A program made the position numbers and the translations under genes. This document shows, in pieces, positions 24,028 to 32,186 of a stretch of DNA of 33,718 nt. Source of the DNA: CAG-390 sp964579135 (GTDB lineage: Bacteria > Bacillota > Clostridia > Oscillospirales > CAG-272); the NCBI GenBank assembly GCA_964579135.1, contig CAZOFD010000017.1, forward strand, positions 1-33,718. Reading direction: 5' to 3'. Under the pieces are notes generated by a model. That model saw nothing but the letters and a program-made list of their open reading frames with translations, did not search any database and was not told the DNA's origin. Numbering within the stretch: position 1 is the stretch's first letter; the number at the start of each line of letters is the position of its first letter.

Positions 24028-24050
24028 CAATATGGATAGTTGAAATAAAC

Positions 24051-24089
24051 GATAAAAGCGAATCCGTCTCCTAATGGAAACGGGTTCGC
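24051..24089 (-). terminator. tRNA-Lys terminator
   Basis: On the minus strand GCGAACCCGT pairs with ACGGATTCGC (one wobble) across a 12-nt loop, followed by TTTTATC. It lies 12 nt after the tRNA 3' end. Confidence 0.7.
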
Positions 24090-24101
24090 CTTTAACTTAT
24101 T

Positions 24102-24177
24102 TGGTGACCCATCGGAGAATCGAACTCCGGACACCTTGATTAAAAGTCAAGTGCTCTACCGGCTGAGCTAATGGATC
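24102..24177 (-). tRNA. tRNA-Lys (anticodon TTT)
   Basis: The minus strand folds as a full cloverleaf: acceptor GATCCAT/ATGGGTC (one wobble), D arm GCTC...GAGC, anticodon stem TTGA/TCAA around loop CTTTTAA, T loop TTCGATT, discriminator A and encoded CCA. Anticodon TTT reads lysine codons. Confidence 0.97.
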
Positions 24178-24202
24178 GTGAGGTGTGCCACATCACCCGC
24201 AT

Positions 24203-24231
24203 ATGATATCACGCGTTGGACGGTTTGTCAA
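24203..24231 (-). promoter_or_regulatory. Sigma-A promoter of tRNA-Lys
   Basis: On the minus strand TTGACA (24231-24226), 17 nt, TATCAT (24208-24203), 25 nt before the tRNA 5' end. Confidence 0.85.
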
Positions 24232-24466
24232 GCCTTTTTTCAAAAAAAATCAAAATAATTGCTTTTTTACGGACGATGCGGCTTTCGGCTCGGTTGTGGG
24301 AACTGGGGGGCGCGATGGTTTGCGTTTCCGCGATTGCCGCGCGCCGAAGCGCGTGCGAGTGGTAGAGAACGACGGCGATGCGACGGATGCGGTTTGTGGG
24401 CAAAGTCGAGGAGTGCGAGAGTGACGACACGTTTTCGCTGCGCGAGAAGAGTAAAACGGCGAGGAC
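24232..24466. other. Intergenic stretch without a supported gene
   Basis: A short AT-rich run is followed by GC-rich sequence between the tRNA-Lys promoter and the hpf terminator. Overlapping frames on both strands are Arg-rich and lack an RBS. Nothing functional is recognised. Confidence 0.5.
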
Positions 24467-24496
24467 CGAAAAGGCGGCGGATCGCTCCGCCGCCTT
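24467..24496 (-). terminator. hpf terminator
   Basis: AAGGCGGCGGA (24471-24481), loop TCGC, exact complement (24486-24496). Read on the minus strand it ends CCTTTTCGG, 9 nt after the hpf stop. Confidence 0.8.
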
Positions 24497-24505
24497 GCGA
24501 AAAAA

Positions 24506-25030
24506 TTACTTTTCGGGGGATATAAGACCGAAGTCGCCGTCGTGACGAGCGTACACGACGCAGGTGTCTCCGCTCGCTTCGTCTTCGAAAACGAAGAACT
24601 CGTGCCCGAGAAGTTGCATTTGCAGTATCGCCTCCTCGGCGGACATCGGTTTGAATTTGAAATATTTCCGTCTTATGCGAAATTCTTCCGTTTCGTGGGT
24701 CTCGTCGGATGGATCGCCCCAATCCGCGGGCACGGTGCGACGCAAGCGTTTCTCAAGGCGAGTTTTGTTTTTGCGTATCTGACGCTCGATGGTATCCACG
24801 CCGCGATCCATAGCGTTGCGAAACGTTTCGTCATCGGTCTCGCAACGGAAAAGGGTGTTTGCAGCCGAAATGGTTATTTCTATATTTTCGCGATCGCGTT
24901 TGCGACTGAAGGTCACCGTGGCGTTTTCCTCGTCGGGAAAAAATCTGTCGAGTTTCGACAATTTCTTTTCCGCCAATTGCTTCAGATCTTCGCTGACGCT
25001 CATCTGCCTGCCGACTACTGTGATTTTCAT
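24506..25030 (-). CDS. hpf: Ribosome hibernation promoting factor, long form
   Basis: The 174-residue protein has the beta-alpha-beta-beta-beta-alpha RNA-binding domain (1 to about 100, MKITVVGRQMSVSEDLKQLA onward) that occupies the decoding and mRNA channel of 30S, and a C-terminal dimerisation domain (about 115-174, RRKYFKFKPMSAEEAILQM and GHEFFVFED). Long Hpf dimerises 70S into 100S particles in resting cells. The ATG at 25030 follows AGGAGGATC; the in-frame extension from 25075 is rejected because that RBS directs the internal start. Confidence 0.95.
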   Translation of the reverse strand: MKITVVGRQMSVSEDLKQLAEKKLSKLDRFFPDEENATVTFSRKRDRENIEITISAANTLFRCETDDETFRNAMDRGVDTIERQIRKNKTRLEKRLRRTVPADWGDPSDETHETEEFRIRRKYFKFKPMSAEEAILQMQLLGHEFFVFEDEASGDTCVVYARHDGDFGLISPEK

Positions 25031-25081
25031 AGTTTGATCCTCCTGTTCTGAACTGCGGGGCTCTATCTTTCCCACAAGAAT

Positions 25082-25091
25082 ATTATAGCAT
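25082..25091 (-). promoter_or_regulatory. Probable extended -10 promoter of hpf
   Basis: The minus strand reads ATGCTATAAT, with TATAAT at 25087-25082 and a TG one nucleotide upstream. No good -35 box is visible. The leader would be about 45 nt. Confidence 0.5.
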
Positions 25092-25213
25092 AAAATTTGT
25101 GCAAAATAAATATGTTTTCGTGAAAAAAACGCGTTTTTTTATCGAATGTTTGAAAAACATATCGTATTTTTCGACGTTTTGCGCTCAAAACGCGTTTTTT
25201 GTGCGAGGGGAGA

Positions 25214-25242
25214 TTGACAAAATCGATTATTCATTGTATAAT
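25214..25242 (+). promoter_or_regulatory. Sigma-A promoter of rsmE
   Basis: Perfect TTGACA (25214-25219), 17 nt, TATAAT (25237-25242), about 50 nt before the rsmE start. Confidence 0.85.
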
Positions 25243-25293
25243 TTTTGCGTTTGAATTACGCACGGATACGGGCGAAAAAAGGAGGATCCGACG

Positions 25294-26040
25294 ATGCCCC
25301 GTTTTTTTGTTTCTCGGGACGATATAGATCTTGACGGCGGTACGTTGCGAATACGCGGCGACGATTCGCGCCACGTGGCGCGTTCTTTGCGTATGGCTGT
25401 CGGCGAGAGGGTTACCGTTTGCGACGGAGACGGTACGGAATATATTTGCTCGCTTTCGTCCGTGCGCGACGACGAGACGGTTTGTCGCATTTTGTCAAAA
25501 TCGCGTTCGGAGGCGGAATCGCCGGTGTTTATAACCGTTTTTCAGGCGCTTGTAAAGGGCGATCGTATGGACACCGTTATACAAAAATCGGTGGAATTCG
25601 GTGCGAGCGAGATAGTACCTTTCGAGGGCGAGCGGAGTATCGTGCGCTTGCGTACGGAGGCGGACGGAAATAAAAAAACGGAAAGACGGAGACGCATCTC
25701 GGCGGAAGCCGCAAAGCAATGCGGCAGGGGCAAGATACCGGCTGTCTCGGAGCCGCTTTCGTTCGAGGCGATGCTCGAAAAAGCGGGGGAGTGCGATACG
25801 TGTCTTTTTTGCTATGAGGAAGAACGTACGCAAACGCTTTCGCAGGCGCTCGCTTCGGTCGGGGACGGAGTCGCTTCGATCGGTATTGTCGTCGGTCCGG
25901 AGGGCGGCTTTTCTCCTCGAGAGGCGCAGGCGATAGCGGAGAGCGGGGCGATATCCGTCTCCCTCGGCAAACGGATATTGCGCACGGAGAGCGCGGCTGC
26001 GTTCGTGCTTGCCTGCCTTTCGATGAGGTTTGAGCTTTAA
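25294..26040 (+). CDS. rsmE: 16S rRNA (uracil-1498-N3)-methyltransferase
   Basis: The 248-residue SPOUT methyltransferase modifies U1498 of 16S rRNA with S-adenosylmethionine. An N-terminal PUA-like domain (RFFVSRDDI..., DDSRHVARSLRMAVGE) precedes the trefoil-knot domain with QKSVEFGASEIVPF, ERRRRISAEAAKQCGR, the SAM-binding VVGPEGGFSPREAQ and the C-terminal LGKRILRTESAAAF. All are diagnostic. The ATG follows AAAGGAGGA. It is probably monocistronic; weak hairpins and a new promoter follow. Confidence 0.95.
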   Translation: MPRFFVSRDDIDLDGGTLRIRGDDSRHVARSLRMAVGERVTVCDGDGTEYICSLSSVRDDETVCRILSKSRSEAESPVFITVFQALVKGDRMDTVIQKSVEFGASEIVPFEGERSIVRLRTEADGNKKTERRRRISAEAAKQCGRGKIPAVSEPLSFEAMLEKAGECDTCLFCYEEERTQTLSQALASVGDGVASIGIVVGPEGGFSPREAQAIAESGAISVSLGKRILRTESAAAFVLACLSMRFEL

Positions 26041-26082
26041 GGGGGGCGTGCAAAGCGCTTGCTTTGCAAAACAGCCTCGCCT

Positions 26083-26103
26083 CGCCGCAAACGACGGCGT
26101 TTT
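26083..26103 (+). terminator. Weak terminator after rsmE
   Basis: CGCCG (26083-26087) pairs with CGGCG (26095-26099), followed by TTTT. A second hairpin without a T-tract, GCAAAGC-GCTT-GCTTTGC, lies at 26050-26067. Neither is strong alone. Confidence 0.35.
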
Positions 26104-26168
26104 GGACGAAATATCGGAAACGAATCGAAAACTTAATACAAAATTTATAAATATTATTAAAAAACCTA

Positions 26169-26197
26169 TTGAAATCCAACAAAAATTGATGTAAAAT
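26169..26197 (+). promoter_or_regulatory. Sigma-A promoter of the regulator-ftsEX operon
   Basis: TTGAAA (26169-26174), 17 nt, TAAAAT (26192-26197), about 57 nt before the regulator start. No terminator is visible from here to the end of lysS. Confidence 0.7.
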
Positions 26198-26254
26198 ATA
26201 GGGCAGTATACACAAAACACCAATAAACAACAATAAATACTTCGGGAGATAGCA

Positions 26255-27346
26255 ATGGCTAACAGATTGTTTCAGAGCGTTATTCATCAAATGAAGGACA
26301 GCGTTGACCGCACGATCGGCGTTATAGATGACAGCGGCGTTATAATCGCCTGCTCGGAACTTATAAAGATAGGCGAGACCCGTTTGGGGATAAGAGACGA
26401 GCTCCTTTATTCTGCGTCGTCGGAGATATATTGCAAGGGCGGTTACACCTACCGACCGATAGGCAGCGGCGTAAAGGCGGAATATATAGTTTTCGCGGAG
26501 GGCGAGGACAAGATGGCGGACGTCGTTTCGAAGATGCTTTCGGTATCGCTTACTAACATAAAGAATCTTTACGACGAGAAATACGACAAAGGCTCTTTCG
26601 TAAAAAACATAATACTCGACAACATACTTCCGAGCGATATCTATATTAAGTCGAAGGAACTGCATTTTACCACGGAAGAGAGCCACGTCGTATTCCTTAT
26701 TAAGTTCAACGAAAAGACGGATATGCTCCCCTTTGAGATGCTCCAAAATATGTTCCCCGACAAAACGCACGACTATATCATAAGCGTCGGAGAGCAGGAC
26801 ATAGTTCTCGTTAAGGATGTTAAGCCTGAAACGGAAGCCAAAGACGCGGAAAAGATCGCCGTTAAGATCGCCAATACGCTCAGCACGGAATTCTTTGCAA
26901 AGGTATCCATAGGTATCTCCACCGTTGTCAACAACCTTAAGGATCTTGCGGGCGCTTACAAAGAGGCGCAGGTGGCGCTTGACGTCGGCAAGGTGTTTGA
27001 AACGGAAAAGGACATCATCAGTTACGAGAATCTCGGCATCGGGCGCTTGATATACCAGCTCCCAACCACGATGTGCGAGATGTTCCTGCAGGAGGTGTTC
27101 AAAAAAGGCAACCTCGATTCGCTCGACCACGAGACGCTTGTGACGATACAGGCGTTCTTCGAGAACAACCTTAACGTTTCGGAAACTTCGCGCAAGCTTT
27201 TCGTACACAGAAACACTCTCGTATACAGACTCGAAAAGATCCGCAAGCTTACGGGGCTCGACCTTCGCGAGTTCGAGCACGCGATAACCTTTAAGGTCGC
27301 TTTGATGGTTAAGAAATATCTTTCCTCAAAGCCCGCGAAGTATTAA
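26255..27346 (+). CDS. PucR/CdaR-like transcriptional regulator
   Basis: The 363-residue protein has an N-terminal sensory region (1 to about 130, including IGVIDDSGVIIACSE and YTYRPIG, resembling the sugar-diacid-type domain of CdaR), a GGDEF-like middle seen in this family (about 215-260, KVSIGISTVVNNLKDLAGAY), and a C-terminal PucR helix-turn-helix (about 300-350, NVSETSRKLFVHRNTLVYRL). Its ligand is unknown. The start follows GGGAGAT. It lies 24 bp before ftsE in the same orientation, an unusual head gene for a division operon. Confidence 0.85.
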   Translation: MANRLFQSVIHQMKDSVDRTIGVIDDSGVIIACSELIKIGETRLGIRDELLYSASSEIYCKGGYTYRPIGSGVKAEYIVFAEGEDKMADVVSKMLSVSLTNIKNLYDEKYDKGSFVKNIILDNILPSDIYIKSKELHFTTEESHVVFLIKFNEKTDMLPFEMLQNMFPDKTHDYIISVGEQDIVLVKDVKPETEAKDAEKIAVKIANTLSTEFFAKVSIGISTVVNNLKDLAGAYKEAQVALDVGKVFETEKDIISYENLGIGRLIYQLPTTMCEMFLQEVFKKGNLDSLDHETLVTIQAFFENNLNVSETSRKLFVHRNTLVYRLEKIRKLTGLDLREFEHAITFKVALMVKKYLSSKPAKY

Positions 27347-27370
27347 GCTGCGGAGATTGCCTCTTCGGAT

Positions 27371-28048
27371 ATGATCGAATTTAAAAACGTCGGAAAAGAG
27401 TACGAGGATACGCAGGCTTTGGAGGACGCGTCGTTTAAGATAAACGACGGAGAGTTCGTGTTTATCGTCGGGCACTCCGGTGCCGGCAAAACCACGGTAA
27501 CGAAGCTGCTTTTGCGAGAGATAAGACCCTCGTCGGGCAGTATAGAGGTGGACGGGTGCGACGTGGGCGCGCTCGACGACGCCCATATACCGTATTACCG
27601 CCGCGGGATAGGTATGGTATTTCAGGATTTTCGCCTTTTTAAAGAAAAAACGGCAAGGGAAAACGTGGAGTTCGCTATGAAAGTCGTGGGAACTTCGCGC
27701 GCCGAGATAAAACGGCGCACCCCCGCGCTTTTGCGCCTTGTCGGAATGGAGGAAAAGGCGGATCATTTTCCCGCACAGCTTTCGGGCGGCGAGCAACAGC
27801 GAGTCGCACTGGCAAGAGCCATTGCCAACAATCCGAGCATAATAATCGCCGACGAGCCGACGGGTAACGTTGACCCTCAAATGAGCGCTGAGATTATGAA
27901 TATGCTTTTGAAGATCAATAAGCTCGGTAAGACGGTTATAGTGGTAACGCACGAGGAGCGCCTTGTCGATACGCTCGGGTGTCGCGTTATTACGATAAAG
28001 CGCGGCAGAGTTGCCTCGGATCGCCCAGCAACGGAGGTGAGAGCGTGA
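27371..28048 (+). CDS. ftsE: Cell division ATP-binding protein FtsE
   Basis: The 225-residue ABC ATPase has Walker A GHSGAGKT (34-41), Q-loop VFQDFRLF, signature LSGGEQQRVALARA, Walker B IIIADEPTG and the switch His in VVTHEE. FtsE pairs with FtsX at the membrane and drives activation of peptidoglycan hydrolases in the periplasm or wall zone. Its stop overlaps the ftsX start by 4 nt. The RBS is weak, which suggests coupling with the gene upstream. Confidence 0.95.
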   Translation: MIEFKNVGKEYEDTQALEDASFKINDGEFVFIVGHSGAGKTTVTKLLLREIRPSSGSIEVDGCDVGALDDAHIPYYRRGIGMVFQDFRLFKEKTARENVEFAMKVVGTSRAEIKRRTPALLRLVGMEEKADHFPAQLSGGEQQRVALARAIANNPSIIIADEPTGNVDPQMSAEIMNMLLKINKLGKTVIVVTHEERLVDTLGCRVITIKRGRVASDRPATEVRA

Positions 28049-28956
28049 GCGGACAAGGGAAAAGTCGTGCGGTGAACGTCGGCGAGTTTATCGCGGACGC
28101 TTGGCGCAACGTAATGCGAAACAAAATAATGAGCACTGCGTCTGTCTTCGTATTGTCGTCTTGTCTCGTTTTGTTCGGAGCGTTTACGTTCCTTATAAAA
28201 AATATCGATTACAACCTCGAAAATCTCAACCTGTTAAACGAGATGACCGTTTTTGCCGAATACGATCTCGACAGCGAGAGCGTCGAGGAGATTTTCGCCA
28301 AGATAAAACAACTCGACGGGGTAGAGGACGCGGTTTTCGTTTCGAAACTTACGGGTTTCGAGCAGATGCGGGATACGTATTCCGATTATGCCGACGTTTT
28401 CGAGGATATGAGCGAAAACGGCGAGAATCCGCTGGCGGATTCGTTTATAGTGACGTATACGAACGCGGAGGCTGCAAACGAGTTGCAATTCGAACTCAGT
28501 TCGATTCCCGGCGTTATGAAAGTGACCAACCGCGCCGATTACGCACTGAAGATAGATAACGCGAAGAACGCCGTTTCCGTGGTGTTCGTGTGGTTTTTCG
28601 CACTTCTTTTTTTCGTCAGCGTTTTCGTTGTGTTTTCCACGATAAAGCTCGCGCTTCAGGCGCGACGTGCGGAAATAGACGTTATGCGCTATATGGGCGC
28701 GACAAAATCTTTTATAATAATGCCGTTTATTACCGAGGGGGCGATGATAGGTCTCGCTTCCTCCGTTATCGCGTATGCGGTCACCGCTTGGATTTGCCGT
28801 GCGTTAGTTGCGTCGTCCGCCGAGAGTTTGTCGTTTATAAAGCTCTTGCCGTTCGGTGAGGTAAGAGGGGTGCTTATTGCGGCATTTCTCGCAGTCGGCG
28901 TGTTGACCGCCGTTGCGGCAAGCGCGTTTTCGCTTCGCAAAAATCTGAAAAATTAA
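28045..28956 (+). CDS. ftsX: Cell division protein FtsX
   Basis: The 303-residue membrane protein has the FtsX topology: helix 1 (about 30-51), a large extracytoplasmic loop (about 52-180, containing KIKQLDGVEDAVFVSKL and DSFIVTYTN) that contacts the hydrolase or its activator, then three helices. RRAEIDVMRYMGATKSFI in the cytoplasmic loop is the family hallmark. It starts with GTG (28045-28047) at a GTGA overlap with ftsE, after GGAGGTGA. Confidence 0.95.
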   Translation: MSGQGKSRAVNVGEFIADAWRNVMRNKIMSTASVFVLSSCLVLFGAFTFLIKNIDYNLENLNLLNEMTVFAEYDLDSESVEEIFAKIKQLDGVEDAVFVSKLTGFEQMRDTYSDYADVFEDMSENGENPLADSFIVTYTNAEAANELQFELSSIPGVMKVTNRADYALKIDNAKNAVSVVFVWFFALLFFVSVFVVFSTIKLALQARRAEIDVMRYMGATKSFIIMPFITEGAMIGLASSVIAYAVTAWICRALVASSAESLSFIKLLPFGEVRGVLIAAFLAVGVLTAVAASAFSLRKNLKN

Positions 28957-28996
28957 GCGGCGTTGCCGTTTTCGTTAGATCTTAAGGAATATTTTG

Positions 28997-30301
28997 ATGA
29001 GAAAAAACACAAAGATCATATGTCTTTTGCTTTCGCTTGCGATGCTTTTGCCGTGCGTTTTGATTTCGGTCGGCGCGGGAAAGGTCGTTTACGACGATAT
29101 TAAGACCACGGATACCGAAGCACTTCGCCGACAACTCGAGGAACTCGAGGCGCTACGCGATTCGGTGGCGGAAAAATTGCGCGACGCCGAAAAGCTGCAA
29201 AGCGACGCGGCGTATCGCCGCGAGTTGTATCTTTCGATGGCGGCGATATACAACGACGAGATAAAAAATCTCGACTCGATATCCGCCGCTTTGTCGGAAG
29301 AGCGCGCCCGACTTGAGGCGGAGCGTGCGGAGGTGCAAGCCTCTCGCGACGAAACGTACGAAAGATTTTGCGCCGTTTTGCGTATGACGCACGAGGAGGG
29401 CACGGCAAGTTACGTCGAGATACTGCTCGGCGCGGAGAGCCTCGGCGACCTGCTCGCGCGCATAGAGCGAGTCGGAAGTATGCTCAGATTCAACGACAAA
29501 ACGTTGAAAAAACTCGAAGAAGAGAACGCCGCCCTTTCGGAAAAGGTCGCGCAACTTGAGGAAAAGATAGCCTCTCACGCCGCTGCGGAGGCGGAACTCG
29601 CCGCCAAGCGCGAGGAACTTGCCGCGTGGACGGAGGAGAACGACGCCGTGCTCGAGGCAATATCCGACGAGATAAAGTCGCTCGTTTCGGACCACGAAAA
29701 GTACGAGAGTGAAGCGGATATACTCGGCGAAGAGTTCGACGCGATGATCGAGGCTATGATAAAGGCGGAGCAAAAGCGCCAAGACGAGATAGCGGCGAAG
29801 CTCGAGCAGGAACGCCTTGAAAAAGAGGAGCGCGAAAAGCTCGAAGCGGAAAAGAAATTCCAGGAGCTTCTTGCCGAAGCCGCAAGTAAACAGGGATTTT
29901 TGTGGCCGCTGCCCCACACTTTCAACGAGAAGTGGATAACTTCGAATTACAACGACAAACGCACGATAACCTCGCTCGGATACTATAACAAAGTCCATTA
30001 CGGCACGGATATCGCCGCATATTCGGGTACGAACATATATGCCAGCAAAGACGGCAAGGTGCTCAACGCCGAATACCACTCGACGCGCGGGTACTACGTT
30101 TTGATAGACCACGGCAACGGAGTTCAGACTCTGTACGCTCACGCCTCGAAGCTTGAGGTCAAAGCCGGGCAAACGGTCAAGCAAGGCGACGTTATCGCCA
30201 AAGTCGGCAGCACGGGCAATTCCACGGGGCCGCATTTGCACATCGAGATACGTATAAACGGTAAAACCGTCGATCCGATGACGTTGCTTATAAAACCGTA
30301 A
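28997..30301 (+). CDS. Secreted M23 peptidase with coiled coil (EnvC-like)
   Basis: The 434-residue protein has a signal peptide (about 1-28, ICLLLSLAMLLPCVLISVGA), a long coiled coil (about 40-285, Glu/Lys/Ala-rich) and a C-terminal M23/LytM domain (about 310-434) with zinc ligands in HYGTD and HLHIE and the conserved GNGVQTLYAHAS. Because these ligands are complete it may be an active endopeptidase rather than only an activator. Position directly after ftsEX points to FtsEX-controlled wall cleavage at the septum. The ATG at 28997 fits the AAGGA RBS better than the TTG just before it. Confidence 0.92.
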   Translation: MRKNTKIICLLLSLAMLLPCVLISVGAGKVVYDDIKTTDTEALRRQLEELEALRDSVAEKLRDAEKLQSDAAYRRELYLSMAAIYNDEIKNLDSISAALSEERARLEAERAEVQASRDETYERFCAVLRMTHEEGTASYVEILLGAESLGDLLARIERVGSMLRFNDKTLKKLEEENAALSEKVAQLEEKIASHAAAEAELAAKREELAAWTEENDAVLEAISDEIKSLVSDHEKYESEADILGEEFDAMIEAMIKAEQKRQDEIAAKLEQERLEKEEREKLEAEKKFQELLAEAASKQGFLWPLPHTFNEKWITSNYNDKRTITSLGYYNKVHYGTDIAAYSGTNIYASKDGKVLNAEYHSTRGYYVLIDHGNGVQTLYAHASKLEVKAGQTVKQGDVIAKVGSTGNSTGPHLHIEIRINGKTVDPMTLLIKP

Positions 30302-30336
30302 AAATATCGCAATCAACGCACGAAAGGAAGATCGTT

Positions 30337-31626
30337 TTGTCTAAGAAGATTCCGATTTCAGTGTTTATATTCGTATTGCTCGCCGCGATACTTTTGTCGT
30401 TTATGACCGCGTTTACCGTCGCCGATTCGATGATGCGCGGCGAGGTCGGCGGTACGTCGGGGAGCGAGAACGAAAAGCTCGAAACGCTTGCGGCGATTAT
30501 AAAGGCATATTCGTACTACGATATGGACGAGGACACGCTGTGTGCTTCGCTCGTCAACGGAATGTACAATACCGTCGACAGATATGCGGCGTATTATACG
30601 AACGAGGAATATGCGCAGATGTCAAGCTCCAAGGCGGGCAATACGCAAGGAATCGGTATCAGCGTTATCGCGGATACCGAGCGAAACGCCGTTCACGTGA
30701 TCCACGTGACAAAGGATTCGCCCGCGGAAAAAGCGGGTATCGAGGCGGGCGACCGCATCGTGGCGATAAAAAAAGACGATAAAACGACGTACGTTAAGGA
30801 CGTCGGATATACCGCCGCCGTCGAACTTTTGGCGGGCGAGGCGGGAACTTATGCCGAGTTTACCGTCGAAAGGGGCGAATCGCGAAAGAAAATCGATTTT
30901 TCCGTGCTTCGTACCCCGTATACTTCGCAATCCGTTATATACAGGCTCCACTCCGAGCAAAAAAATACGGCTGTTATCAAGATATTGGAGTTCGATTTGA
31001 CGACTCCACGCCAATTTAAAGCCGCGATGGACGAACTGATAGAGCTCGGTGCGGAAAATTTCGTGTTTGACGTAAGGGATAATCCCGGCGGCGATCTTGC
31101 CTCGATAACGGCGGTACTCAGCACGATGCTGCAAAAGGACGACGTTATGATCGTTACCAAGGACAAAAACGGCAACGAGGAGCGCACCGCCGTCAAAACG
31201 GTAAATTACGCCGAGGAAAATTCGTACGCCGCTTGCAACGTCGCGGAAGAGGATATCGGTAAATATCGCGAGGCGGTGAGCGGCAGGTCGGTCGTTATTA
31301 CGAACGGCTCGACCGCAAGCGCCGCGGAACTGTTTACGATAGTGCTTAAAGATTACGGAATCGCGTGTTCCGTCGGCGAGACCACGTACGGCAAGGGCTG
31401 TATGCAAAAGATAGTGCCGCTCGAATATTACGGGCTTGACGGCGCACTCAAGCTCACCACGCATATGTACTTTCCTCCCGTGTCGGAGGGGTACGACGGG
31501 GTCGGTATCGTGCCCGAAGTGACGGCGGCACTTGCGTCTTCGTTGTCGGGCAGACATCTTTTGACGTTGACGGACAGTGAGGACAATCAGCTTGCGGCTG
31601 CGATTGCGGCTTTGGCGAACGATTAA
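30337..31626 (+). CDS. S41 C-terminal processing protease with PDZ domain
   Basis: The 429-residue protein has an N-terminal membrane anchor (about 6-28), a PDZ domain (about 95-175, GIGISVIADTERNAVHV and SPAEKAGIEAGDRIVAI) and an S41 catalytic domain with NGSTASAAELF (nucleophilic Ser) and YGKGCMQ (catalytic Lys), as in CtpA/CtpB. It acts outside the membrane. The start is TTG, supported by AAAGGAAG (30323-30330). The Bacillus ctpB gene also lies next to ftsEX. Substrates may be the neighbouring hydrolase or sporulation proteins; this is not shown here. Confidence 0.92.
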   Translation: MSKKIPISVFIFVLLAAILLSFMTAFTVADSMMRGEVGGTSGSENEKLETLAAIIKAYSYYDMDEDTLCASLVNGMYNTVDRYAAYYTNEEYAQMSSSKAGNTQGIGISVIADTERNAVHVIHVTKDSPAEKAGIEAGDRIVAIKKDDKTTYVKDVGYTAAVELLAGEAGTYAEFTVERGESRKKIDFSVLRTPYTSQSVIYRLHSEQKNTAVIKILEFDLTTPRQFKAAMDELIELGAENFVFDVRDNPGGDLASITAVLSTMLQKDDVMIVTKDKNGNEERTAVKTVNYAEENSYAACNVAEEDIGKYREAVSGRSVVITNGSTASAAELFTIVLKDYGIACSVGETTYGKGCMQKIVPLEYYGLDGALKLTTHMYFPPVSEGYDGVGIVPEVTAALASSLSGRHLLTLTDSEDNQLAAAIAALAND

Positions 31627-31658
31627 ACAAATAATTAATCCAATAGGAGATCACGGAT

Positions 31659-32147
31659 ATGGCTACAAAGCAAAAATTGAACGTAACGAAAGAGGGTTAC
31701 GACAAGCTCGTCGCGGAACTCGATTATCTTAAAAACACAAGACGTGCGGAAGTCGTTCACGATATCGAGGTCGCCCGCGGCTTCGGCGACCTTTCCGAGA
31801 ACGCCGAGTACGACGAAGCGAGAACGGAGCAGGCGCGCGTCGAGAGCCGCATAACGGAACTCGAGGAAAAAATTCGTAATGCCGTTATTATGGACGAGAG
31901 CTCTATCGATACGAGCGTCGTTTCCGTCGGCTCGACGGTCTCCGTCTTTAACAGCGACAAAAATGCGGAGATCGAATATTATATAGTCGGCTCAAACGAG
32001 GTCAATCCGCTCGAGCATCGCATTTCGGATCTTTCGCCGATAGGACGCGCGCTCGTCGGCAAGCACGCAGGCGACGTCGTAACGGTTCAAGCACCCTCGA
32101 AAAATTTCGATCTTAAGATCGTTAAGGTCTCGAGAACGAAGAAATAA
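31659..32147 (+). CDS. greA: Transcription elongation factor GreA
   Basis: The 162-residue protein has the GreA N-terminal coiled coil with acidic tip (DLSENAEYDEARTEQ) that enters the RNA polymerase secondary channel to stimulate cleavage of backtracked RNA, and the C-terminal FKBP-like domain (HRISDLSPIGRALVGKHAGD). Length matches the family. It lies 32 bp after the protease gene and 39 bp before lysS; the greA-lysS pair is common in Firmicutes. Confidence 0.96.
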   Translation: MATKQKLNVTKEGYDKLVAELDYLKNTRRAEVVHDIEVARGFGDLSENAEYDEARTEQARVESRITELEEKIRNAVIMDESSIDTSVVSVGSTVSVFNSDKNAEIEYYIVGSNEVNPLEHRISDLSPIGRALVGKHAGDVVTVQAPSKNFDLKIVKVSRTKK

Positions 32148-32186
32148 TGAGAGCTTGGGCAGGCAAATACGAGAAAGGACGTTGAA

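Larger units (their letters stand above)
23556..24050. other. Intergenic region rich in hairpins, no supported gene
   Basis: A GC-rich, foldable part (about 23570-23665, including GCTCGG...CCGAGC and nested CGGGC...GCCCG) is followed by AT-rich sequence with GTCCGTT-AAAA-ACGGAC, then the terminator hairpins listed separately. Open frames of 91-95 codons on both strands lack an RBS and cross the hairpins. I see no match to SRP RNA, RNase P, 6S or tmRNA signatures. Confidence 0.5.

Noticed and set aside
24232..24470. Small Arg-rich frames beside hpf
   Set aside because: They lack an RBS or conserved features and conflict with the tRNA-Lys promoter and hpf terminator.
25577..27280. Very long antisense frame (over 560 codons) opposite rsmE and the PucR-like gene
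   Set aside because: It is a shadow frame caused by codon bias; both genes on the plus strand have clear family signatures, promoters and RBSs.
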